From an uncultured Porphyromonadaceae bacterium (GTDB lineage Bacteria; Bacteroidota; Bacteroidia; Bacteroidales; Muribaculaceae): DNA of 5,850 bases. The position numbers and the translations under genes are program-made. The notes beneath the pieces were generated by a model. That model worked only from the letters and a program-made list of their open reading frames with translations. It searched no databases and was not told where the DNA came from. Below are positions 1 to 5,291 of this stretch, piece after piece (the first letter of the stretch is position 1; every line of letters begins with the position of its first letter). Location: contig CAJJQT010000130.1 of NCBI GenBank assembly GCA_905193995.1, positions 1 to 5,850 on the forward strand, given 5' to 3'.

Positions 1-13
1 GGACTTGACCCAG

Positions 14-442
14 TTATTCGGGAAGATTTTTATATCGGGCGCGATCTGAGCGCCTGATACCGGAAATAAGTTTGGCCTCCTCGATGATAAGCTCTCCCCA
101 AACAGTGAAGGCGTTATCAAAGCCTTTGAAGTTTTCGGGATTCTTCCAAAGGACGGCCGCAAGAAGGCCCAACTGCCGATCGAGCGCCTGCAATTTCGCG
201 TTAGCCGCGATCAGGTGATCTCGTCGGAGTTGAGCCTCATGCTGATTGATCGGGAAAATGCTATTTGCCATCGTAACCTCGTCGTAGACGGCGCTCGCAT
301 GGTCCATGATCTTCTGCGTCAAATAGAAGGTATACCTTTTAGGCACCTTGAGGCACTGCTCAAGGGTATGGACCTGCAGCTTTCTCGCGGTCTCAACGAA
401 CTGAGCAGAGCTGGCGCCGCGTTTGGACTTGTAGACTGACAT
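14..442 (-). CDS. Avd-like four-helix-bundle protein, putative DGR accessory factor
   Basis: A small 142-residue basic protein, predicted almost wholly helical. Helices fall at about residues 11-31, 37-59, 66-99 and 111-130. A conserved-looking turn, NSIFPINQHEAQLRR (60-74), links helices 2 and 3, and a basic tail near 128-138 includes SGIRRSDRARYK. The overall pattern (start MSVYKSKRG, KRYTF, NxHEAQxRRD, EAKLIxGIRRSD) fits the four-helix-bundle / 23S-rRNA-intervening-sequence-protein superfamily found beside phage DGR target genes. Known role of that family: Avd forms a pentameric barrel that binds the DGR reverse transcriptase and its template RNA and is needed for mutagenic cDNA synthesis. 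The context agrees, since the gene follows a lectin-tipped tail fibre after a 54-bp gap holding a hairpin. The start at 442 is preferred over an in-frame ATG at 448 because AAAGGA lies 8 bases upstream of 442 and only 2 bases upstream of 448. The fold is fairly sure; the DGR role is inferred because no reverse transcriptase is visible. Confidence 0.75.
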   Translation of the reverse strand: MSVYKSKRGASSAQFVETARKLQVHTLEQCLKVPKRYTFYLTQKIMDHASAVYDEVTMANSIFPINQHEAQLRRDHLIAANAKLQALDRQLGLLAAVLWKNPENFKGFDNAFTVWGELIIEEAKLISGIRRSDRARYKNLPE

Positions 443-450
443 AAGCATTT

Positions 451-456
451 TCCTTT
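451..456 (-). promoter_or_regulatory. Ribosome binding site that sets the start of the Avd-like gene
   Basis: AAAGGA on the minus strand lies 8 bases before the ATG at 440-442 but only 2 bases before the ATG at 446-448. The spacing favours the second ATG (protein beginning MSVYKSKRG). The site lies next to the hairpin at 459-476 but does not overlap it, so the stem would not itself block this site. Confidence 0.7.
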
Positions 457-458
457 CC

Positions 459-476
459 GCGGCCCTTACGGGCCGC
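459..476 (-). other. Perfect GC hairpin with GNRA-type loop, candidate DGR target-recognition hairpin
   Basis: On the minus strand the arms GCGGCCC and GGGCCGC pair perfectly over 7 bp around the loop GTAA (GUAA in RNA, a GNRA tetraloop). It sits 20 bases after the fibre stop codon and just before the RBS of the Avd-like gene. In the Bordetella phage BPP-1 DGR, a short GC-rich hairpin or cruciform with a 4-base loop just downstream of the variable repeat is needed for efficient target recognition. Position, stem length and loop size agree with that element. No T-run follows on either strand, so an intrinsic terminator is unlikely. The hairpin is certain as sequence; its role is inferred. Confidence 0.6.
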
Positions 477-496
477 AGATATTTGTAGATTACAGA

Positions 497-2704
497 TTAA
501 ACACAGAAGCCGAAGGCCACGCCATACGAGCCGTAGGCGTTGACGAGGCTGGCGTTGCCGTTGCTGCTGACAAGACAGAAGCTGGTAGCGGAGTTCGCAA
601 AAGGAGAACGCTCCCACCAGGTGTAAGCAGACCCGCTTACATTCTTAACCTTGCTGTTGCCGGCTTTGTAGTACGCATATTGCGTGCCCTCACCGGAAAC
701 CGAGTAAGAGGTAGAACCGAAAATCTCAACCTCAGATAGGAGGAAGAGCTTATCGGCGGTCGTCTTGATCGTTGTACTCTGGCTGCCGGCCGAGGAGAGC
801 TTATTGACCTGCTTAACGGCGTTTTGCCAGGCACTCGTGAGCTGACTGAGATAGGTCGCCATGTTGCTCTTACGCATGGCGCAGTTTTCCCAACCGCCGC
901 TATTCGTGTTAGAGCTATTCATTTGCGCCTTACCTGCCAAGCAGTCAGCCATCTGCAAGGTCATACCGGCCTTGCCGGTCGCGGTCGCGGAACCGTACGC
1001 AGTGGAGGTCGTCAGGGTATCGTGGTTGAAGCCCATGATCTTAAAGGCGTACGAGGTACCATTGATCGCGATATTGATCGAGTCGCCAACGCTGATTTTG
1101 TAGTGGCTCGCGCCGTCGTCGATATAGACCGTGCTTGTCGTGTTCGTGATCGCGCTGTTCCGAGAGATCGCCTCAGCATAGAGACTCATCTTCTCGGCGG
1201 TCAGGCTCGAAATGCCGGTCGTATAGTTGACGCCAGACTTGGCGCTCGTGCTCGCAGTCGGCTTATAGGACAGGGTCACACTCGCGCTCTGGCCGCTGGT
1301 CGTGATCGAAACAGCCTGCTGAGCGGTGTCCGTGCCATTCGTGCTCTTGACGGTCCAGGTGCCGGCGCTCGGGACGGTAAACGTATAGCTACCGGTCGTA
1401 TTCGGCGCGGTGAGCGTGGTCGTGCCATTCGAGCAAGTACAGGTCGAGCCCGAGGGGTACGTGACCGCGATTGTTGCGGCGAAGTAGGTCAGCGTGACGG
1501 TGTACTGCTTGACCTCCGTGACGGAGACGCTCGTGGTAGCCGTCTGGCCGTTCAGCGTAGCGGTGATATTCCACACGCCATAGGATGGAATCTGGAAGGT
1601 CCATTTTCCGCTTACCTCTGTTCCCACGAGAGAGGTCTCACCATCCGTGGCGGTCACCGTGGAGCCTGTGGGGGCAGCCACGACGATTGCGGGATAGAAG
1701 CCGCCGCTGCTCTGCGCGACCGGATTCAGGAGCTCATACTGCGCGCCGTTGTACTGGAAGAGATAGACGTAGCTGGCCTTGAGAAGTCCAGCCGCGACGG
1801 CCTCGCCCTTGTAGTAGATCGACTTTGCGCCAGTGCTGTTGACGTTCAGCGTGGGCGCGGTCGCAGTGTTGTCGTAGGAGAACTTCACGCCCACGATCGC
1901 GCCGGTGACGAGCGTAAAGCCCGAGAGCGTTACGGCCTTCGCCTTCGTTGCCGCGGCGGTCGAGCAAGCGCCGTAGCCACGGCCCAGCTTGGCAGCGGCC
2001 GAGAGTACGGCCTCAGCCTGCGCGAGACCGCCCGTGCCGGTGAAGACAGGGAGATTCGCGGCCGAGCCGAGCTTGCCGTCACTCGTCAGGTTGCCGTGCT
2101 TGTGGGACGTAGCTGCAGCGCCTACCTGAGCCGCAGTCACGCCATGCGGATTCTGCTTGTTCGCGGCGTGCTCGTCAATAGCACTCTGGGCGTCATCAGC
2201 GGCGCTCTGGGCGTTGTCCGCTGCGGTCTGCGCGTTATCTGCAGCAGTCTGGGCATTGCTTGCGGCCGTACCCGCGGCGTTGGCGGTATTTTGCGCGTCC
2301 GAAGCAGCGGTACCGGCTGCGTTGGCGGTACTCTGCGCAGTAGCAGCCGCGCTCTTCGCAGCGGTTGCGTCGCTGACGCCCTGATCGGCCTGCTTTTTCA
2401 CCTCCTGGATATTCTTCTGCAGGGCGTCAAAGTCCTTGTTGGTGAAGTTGCGGGCGATCGTGGTACCGGAAGGCCAAGCTTTCGCCGTACCCTCTACGCC
2501 GCGCGTACAACCGGAAAGAGAGTCCGTCGTCTTCGCGGTGTAGAGAATCGTTTCGCCGTCTTCGTCCGTGCCGATCGTTGCGAGGTTCGGGGCGTCGGGG
2601 AAGGCGGAAATATCGGTAACGGGAATCATGGTGTCGCCTGCACCGATACCGTCGGCGAGAGCGACCTGCGGAGAGAAGGGAATGCCCTTATACATAGTCT
2701 CCAA
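497..2704 (-). CDS. Modular phage tail fibre / receptor-binding protein with lectin-like, probably DGR-diversified tip
   Basis: A 735-residue fibre with recognisable modules in order. Residues 1-92 resemble an N-terminal virion-attachment domain (DAPNLATIGTDEDGETI, SGCTRGVEGTAKAWPSG, ARNFTNKDFDALQ). Residues 93-177 are an Ala-rich heptad coiled coil. Residues 182-196 carry the fibre-repeat signature NKQNPHGVTAAQVGA, followed by a HKHGNLTSDGKLG motif (201-213). Residues 246-327 form a domain common in gut-phage fibres (TLNVNSTGAKSIYYKG). Residues 338-407 and 410-480 are two related Ig-like beta domains. About 500-735 is a DUF6273 / C-type-lectin-like domain ending WWERSPFANSATSFC ... YGVAFGFCV. 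The protein is expected to trimerise at the tail tip and bind a host surface ligand. The start is TTG at 2704, chosen because AGGAGG lies 9 bases upstream; the in-frame ATG three codons later would be 18 bases away. The gene lies 20 bp after the tail-hub gene. Confidence 0.87.
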   Translation of the reverse strand: METMYKGIPFSPQVALADGIGAGDTMIPVTDISAFPDAPNLATIGTDEDGETILYTAKTTDSLSGCTRGVEGTAKAWPSGTTIARNFTNKDFDALQKNIQEVKKQADQGVSDATAAKSAAATAQSTANAAGTAASDAQNTANAAGTAASNAQTAADNAQTAADNAQSAADDAQSAIDEHAANKQNPHGVTAAQVGAAATSHKHGNLTSDGKLGSAANLPVFTGTGGLAQAEAVLSAAAKLGRGYGACSTAAATKAKAVTLSGFTLVTGAIVGVKFSYDNTATAPTLNVNSTGAKSIYYKGEAVAAGLLKASYVYLFQYNGAQYELLNPVAQSSGGFYPAIVVAAPTGSTVTATDGETSLVGTEVSGKWTFQIPSYGVWNITATLNGQTATTSVSVTEVKQYTVTLTYFAATIAVTYPSGSTCTCSNGTTTLTAPNTTGSYTFTVPSAGTWTVKSTNGTDTAQQAVSITTSGQSASVTLSYKPTASTSAKSGVNYTTGISSLTAEKMSLYAEAISRNSAITNTTSTVYIDDGASHYKISVGDSINIAINGTSYAFKIMGFNHDTLTTSTAYGSATATGKAGMTLQMADCLAGKAQMNSSNTNSGGWENCAMRKSNMATYLSQLTSAWQNAVKQVNKLSSAGSQSTTIKTTADKLFLLSEVEIFGSTSYSVSGEGTQYAYYKAGNSKVKNVSGSAYTWWERSPFANSATSFCLVSSNGNASLVNAYGSYGVAFGFCV
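500..625 (-). other. Candidate DGR variable repeat at the 3' end of the fibre gene
   Basis: Residues about 694-735 form the tip of the lectin-like domain: a fixed WWERSP scaffold, a variable-looking middle, and an end GVAFGFCV that runs directly into the stop codon. From residue 712 to 725 (530-571), 14 codons in a row end in C. They mix AAC, AGC, GTC, CTC, GCC, GGC and TAC, the set expected when AAC codons of a template are mutated at adenines. The GC-rich end (500-526) would correspond to the invariant homing-initiation segment. Boundaries are approximate, because without the template repeat they cannot be fixed. Confidence 0.55.
1265..1693 (-). repeat. Two tandem Ig-like domains in the fibre (protein-level repeat)
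   Basis: Residues 338-407 and 410-480 align end to end. Both follow the order P-x-G-S-T, then G-x-x-x-L, then a G-x-[WY]-[TF]-F-x-[IV]-P-S strand, then G-x-W, and close with VTLTY or VTLSY. This is a diverged duplication of a roughly 70-residue beta-sandwich module of the kind that extends phage fibres or binds carbohydrate. The second copy carries an unusual C-T-C pair (422-424) that the first copy lacks. Confidence 0.7.
2174..2329 (-). repeat. Direct repeats encoding a heptad coiled coil in the fibre
   Basis: Residues 126-139 (TANAAGTAASDAQN) and 140-153 (TANAAGTAASNAQT) are near-identical 14-residue units, encoded by a 42-bp direct repeat. Three 7-residue units follow (AADNAQT, AADNAQS, AADDAQS; 154-174), encoded by 21-bp repeats. 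The heptad spacing with Ala at core positions predicts a slim trimeric coiled-coil shaft between the attachment domain and the beta-rich part. Copy number can change by slippage or recombination. Confidence 0.8.
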
Positions 2705-2713
2705 AGTGTTTTA

Positions 2714-2719
2714 CCTCCT
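2714..2719 (-). promoter_or_regulatory. Strong ribosome binding site of the tail fibre gene (supports TTG start)
   Basis: A perfect AGGAGG on the minus strand lies 9 bases upstream of TTG (2702-2704). The alternative ATG (2693-2695, protein MYKGIPF) would be 18 bases away. Spacing therefore supports initiation at the non-ATG codon. Related fibres often begin near the MYKG position, so some doubt remains. Confidence 0.7.
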
Positions 2720-2724
2720 GAGAG

Positions 2725-4590
2725 TTAAACTGTTGCGTCGCCCCTGGACTGCACGAAGCCCTGGACGAACATGTCAATACTGACGTAGGCAAGATCATTC
2801 GGCCGAACCTCGATCGAGAGCCAGGAACCACGCGGAATCAGCTTGGAGCTGGTGTCCACGAGATATTGCGTCAGGTCGAGTTCGGTGTCAGTCGAGACGA
2901 TCGTCGTCTTTTTCTTGCCGTTAACGTAGAGGTCGAACTGTTTCGGGCTGCCATAGAAGTAGATGCCAGGTGTGATGTCGTGCTCATGCGCGGGAATCGT
3001 GATATTATGGCTATGCCCAGGAATCGTGACGTTGTGAGAATGACTTGGAATGCGAACGCTGTGCGAGTGATCGTTGATCTTATGCGTATGCGCGGGATGG
3101 ACATGCGCACCAGACCATACAAAGGTCTCATAGCCATCAATGGTTTTGCCGTCACTGGTCGTCGCGAGCCGTGCGCCGCGAGAAAGACCATGATTATGCA
3201 CGGCCTGCCCACTTGTTTGGCTCGGCAAGACGTTTGAGGACTCGAGCGTCGTCGCGCCAGACGTCTGGCCGCCACCCGAAGAGGTGGTCGAGGTAGAGCC
3301 GCCGCCCGAGGTGCTTGAATAAGTCTTTTGCGAAGCAGTCGTCGAGGAGACAACCTTAGACTCGGCTGCCTTCGTCGCCTTGGAGTAGGCGCGGAAGCTG
3401 CCGACGCGGACCTTCGCGACGATCTTATTGACGATTCGCATATCCTCGGGAAGGTAGAAGTCCATGACCGCGCCGTTCTGCGAGTCGCAGTTAGCTTGGA
3501 GCGACTGAGAGTAAAGCTGCGTTGCGCCCTGGGCGTACGCCTGCTCGATTCGCTGCCGGTCGGCCATATCTGCGACGCTGGATGCAATATCGGTACTCTT
3601 GTTCGCGACAATGATCTTGCTGCTCGGCACGTCGTCATATTTATAGGTGAGCTCGGTAACGTAGGTGTCGACCTGCGTACCGAGCTCGGTCTGCAAAATA
3701 CGAACGCGCTTACCGATTTGCGCGACATTGTAGTCGGACTCGTCGAGCTCGGCGAAGCTGATCTCGAATTGCTGCAAAGGGTCCTGCAATTCATTCAGCA
3801 TGACTTGCGCTGCAGAGAGAAGGCTTGCTGGGTCCTCATACCGGCGGTCAATCCAGATTCGCTCAATGAGACCATACTTGTCGATATACTCCTGCGGGCT
3901 CTGAATGTACTCGCAGCCGTTATTGACGCTCTTGATCGTGAGCTGGTTGACGCCTTCGCCGTAGCCCAGGGGGTAGAGCCTGGTACAAATCTGCTGCGGG
4001 TCGCTGCCCGAGCCATACGAGAGCATGTTCCAGCCTGAGCGCACGTAGAGCTGCGGCTTTTGCCCGAGACCGATCGACTTGAGGGAGAGCCGCCACGGGT
4101 AGACGCTTGTGTCGGTTACCCACATGTAGTCGGAGAGCGGCGTTGCGATCGAGAACAGGGCCGAGAGCAAGGTCTCCTGCGTCCAGCCATATTCAAATTG
4201 CCGAACGAAGTCACACTCATAGAGGACCCAGTTTTGCACGCGCTGCCGATTCAGTACATAGCGAATACAGTCAGCCGTGTAGGTCCCGCGGTTGCCTACG
4301 ACGGGATACCCGAAGAGCACGTTGTCGATCAAGGTCGCGAGAACGTGCTCGCATTGATAGGTCAAAAGACCGGTTTCGGTGATCTCCGCGTCAACCGGCA
4401 TAATGCGATAGAGCTCGCCGCCGTTGTAGCGGACATAGTTGAAGGGCTGGCAATACTCATTCTTCGCGTCATTGTACGGAAGCGAAAAAGTGAGGTACCA
4501 AAGACTATTGATCTTGCGCTCTTCCTCTACGCCGCTCGCGTTCTCGGCGATCGCGATACGCTTGCGGCTTTTATCAAAAATCTCAAGCAT
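2725..4590 (-). CDS. Tail-hub / tail-associated (Tal, prophage endopeptidase tail family) protein with H-x-H needle domain
   Basis: A 621-residue tail-tip protein. Residues 1-330 look like the gp27-type hub of the prophage-tail (PF06605-like) family: a short MLEIFDKSRKRIA start, FSLPYND (35-41), LLTYQCEHVLATLIDN (75-90), and a closing beta region with FEISFAELDESDYNVAQIG and KRVRILQTELGTQV (275-307). A helical stretch (332-370) leads to a conserved-looking segment, MDFYLPEDMRIVNK ... FRAYSKA (376-405). Next come a flexible Ser/Gly/Thr linker (about 414-455), an H-x-H series (465-537), and a C-terminal module ending RGSWLSIEVRPNDLAYVSIDMFVQGFVQSRGD. The protein should trimerise beneath the distal-tail ring and form the central tip. 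No muramidase, amidase or NlpC/P60 motif was recognised, so enzymatic activity is not claimed. AGAGAGG lies 10 bases before the ATG. The gene starts 1 bp after the preceding stop. Confidence 0.85.
   Translation of the reverse strand: MLEIFDKSRKRIAIAENASGVEEERKINSLWYLTFSLPYNDAKNEYCQPFNYVRYNGGELYRIMPVDAEITETGLLTYQCEHVLATLIDNVLFGYPVVGNRGTYTADCIRYVLNRQRVQNWVLYECDFVRQFEYGWTQETLLSALFSIATPLSDYMWVTDTSVYPWRLSLKSIGLGQKPQLYVRSGWNMLSYGSGSDPQQICTRLYPLGYGEGVNQLTIKSVNNGCEYIQSPQEYIDKYGLIERIWIDRRYEDPASLLSAAQVMLNELQDPLQQFEISFAELDESDYNVAQIGKRVRILQTELGTQVDTYVTELTYKYDDVPSSKIIVANKSTDIASSVADMADRQRIEQAYAQGATQLYSQSLQANCDSQNGAVMDFYLPEDMRIVNKIVAKVRVGSFRAYSKATKAAESKVVSSTTASQKTYSSTSGGGSTSTTSSGGGQTSGATTLESSNVLPSQTSGQAVHNHGLSRGARLATTSDGKTIDGYETFVWSGAHVHPAHTHKINDHSHSVRIPSHSHNVTIPGHSHNITIPAHEHDITPGIYFYGSPKQFDLYVNGKKKTTIVSTDTELDLTQYLVDTSSKLIPRGSWLSIEVRPNDLAYVSIDMFVQGFVQSRGDATV
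2980..3105 (-). repeat. H-x-H motif array in the Tal protein, candidate metal-binding needle
   Basis: Six H-x-H pairs occur at residues 496/498, 501/503, 508/510, 517/519, 526/528 and 535/537. The last four are spaced exactly 9 residues apart, in units of the type HSHNVTIPG. A seventh pair (465/467) lies upstream. The 27-bp repeat is visible in the DNA, for example the shared stretch around 2990-3020 and 3017-3047. In T4 gp37, and at the tips of P2 gpV and phi92 gp138, H-x-H motifs of three chains bind iron octahedrally inside a trimeric fibre or spike. A similar stacked-ion structure is inferred here. Confidence 0.75.
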
Positions 4591-4591
4591 A

Positions 4592-5290
4592 TCACAAGTA
4601 CCTCTCTGTATAAATCAGATTGCCAGATAAGCCATTGCCGATCGCGCTCTCAATATCAAGGTAGAGAAGATCGCGCGAGATCATAAGCCAGTCACCAGAC
4701 TGCTTATCGAGAACGTTCTCGCCATTCAGCAGGACTCGGAAGGTGTCGCTGTCAATACGCAATTCGCCACCAGGCGGAATCGTGACAGTGACAGAGACCT
4801 GCTCCGTGGACTGCGTGCCCGCACCAGAGACCGAGCCGAGCACTTCATAGAGCAACGGGTCGATCAAAATATCCTTAACCACGCTCGCCAGTGAAGTAAG
4901 CGCATCGGCATAGGCCTCATGCCAGAGAATATCAGCGCTCGCGTACGAGCTCGCCCCAAGATTTTCAGCAAGCACGTTGACGATCATGGAGTTCTGCGCG
5001 CCGTCAGACATGGCTTGCAAGGTGTCCCCCAGTAAGCCCTTCACGATGATATTCGCCCGCATAAGCGCGGCGCTGTTCATTGCCGCATACGACTCGAAGG
5101 CCGAAGCAATGCCGATCGCGCCGCGCGCAGTACCGCGGAGGATGTCATTGAAGAAGGCGGTCGTCTCGATCGGAATAGCTACGCCGGCAACAGATTCCAG
5201 GTTTTCAGCGAGAAGCAGCTCAATGTGAATTGTGTTGTCCTGACTTCCCAGCGAAAACCTGGATAAATTGAAGCGGTCAAAGCTAAACAT
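4592..5290 (-). CDS. Distal-tail (Dit)-like virion protein with 20-residue internal repeats
   Basis: A 232-residue protein placed directly before the Tal gene, the position where the distal tail protein is expected in Gram-positive siphophages. It has three visible parts. The short N-terminus is MFSFDRFNLSRFSLG. Residues 21-154 hold about seven copies of a 20-residue repeat. The C-terminal beta domain (164-232) reads VSVTVTIPPGGELRIDSDTF, then LLNGENVLDKQSGDWL (187-202), and ends NLIYTERYL. Its NGEN / GDW / RERYL-like layout resembles the C-terminal beta-sandwich of Dit proteins. The usual Dit N-terminal beta-barrel is not seen, so this may be a tail-tip accessory protein that reuses the Dit C-terminal fold. 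A modest AAGGTGG lies about 12 bases before the ATG. The gaps to the preceding gene and to the Tal gene are 1 bp each, so translation is probably coupled. Confidence 0.65.
   Translation of the reverse strand: MFSFDRFNLSRFSLGSQDNTIHIELLLAENLESVAGVAIPIETTAFFNDILRGTARGAIGIASAFESYAAMNSAALMRANIIVKGLLGDTLQAMSDGAQNSMIVNVLAENLGASSYASADILWHEAYADALTSLASVVKDILIDPLLYEVLGSVSGAGTQSTEQVSVTVTIPPGGELRIDSDTFRVLLNGENVLDKQSGDWLMISRDLLYLDIESAIGNGLSGNLIYTERYL
4601..4607 (-). promoter_or_regulatory. Ribosome binding site of the Tal gene, inside the preceding coding region
   Basis: AGAGAGG on the minus strand lies 10 bases before the ATG at 4588-4590. It overlaps the last codons (ERYL) of the Dit-like gene, so the C-terminal codons of one gene carry the translation signal of the next. 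Confidence 0.6.
4829..5230 (-). repeat. Seven ~20-residue protein repeats in the Dit-like protein
   Basis: Residues 21-154 can be written as units starting at 21, 41, 61, 81, 101, 121 and 141 with no gaps. Shared features are Ile at unit position 1 (six of seven), a bulky hydrophobic residue at 7 (six of seven), Glu or Asp at 9 (six of seven), Leu or Met at 11 (all), Ser/Ala/Gly at 13 (all), and often Ala at 18 and Asn or Asp at 20. Examples are IIVKGLLGDTLQAMSDGAQN and ILWHEAYADALTSLASVVKD. The DNA copies have diverged strongly, so this is an old amplification kept at the protein level. Confidence 0.6.
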
Positions 5291-5291
5291 A

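Noticed and set aside
443..448. Start of the Avd-like gene at the ATG at 448
   Set aside because: The ribosome binding site would be only 2 bases away, whereas the ATG at 442 has 8-base spacing and gives the start MSVYKSKRG.
459..476. Hairpin as a rho-independent terminator
   Set aside because: No run of T follows the stem on either strand. On the minus strand it leads straight into a purine-rich ribosome binding site and a gene.
1..496. Template repeat of the suspected DGR inside the window
   Set aside because: I looked for a second copy of the fibre 3' end (bases 500-525) and saw none in the remaining 500 bases or elsewhere. Only the target copy is present.
2174..2329. Repeats as a CRISPR array
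   Set aside because: The units are contiguous, in frame and without unique spacers. They encode coiled-coil heptads inside a fibre gene.
824..2728. Long open frame (634 codons) on the plus strand opposite the fibre gene
   Set aside because: Its translation is rich in Arg, Gly and Ala with no recognisable motif. It is the mirror of the C-ending codon bias in the minus-strand fibre gene, whose domains are clear.
2871..3794. Minus-strand 307-codon frame within the Tal gene
   Set aside because: The product is an Arg/Ser/Thr-rich string in a shifted frame of a well-supported tail gene, with no ribosome binding site noted and no family resemblance.
3328..4686. Plus-strand frames at 3328-4038 and 4060-4686
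   Set aside because: They are antisense to the Tal hub and the end of the Dit-like gene. No motif or context supports a plus-strand gene in this one-directional module.
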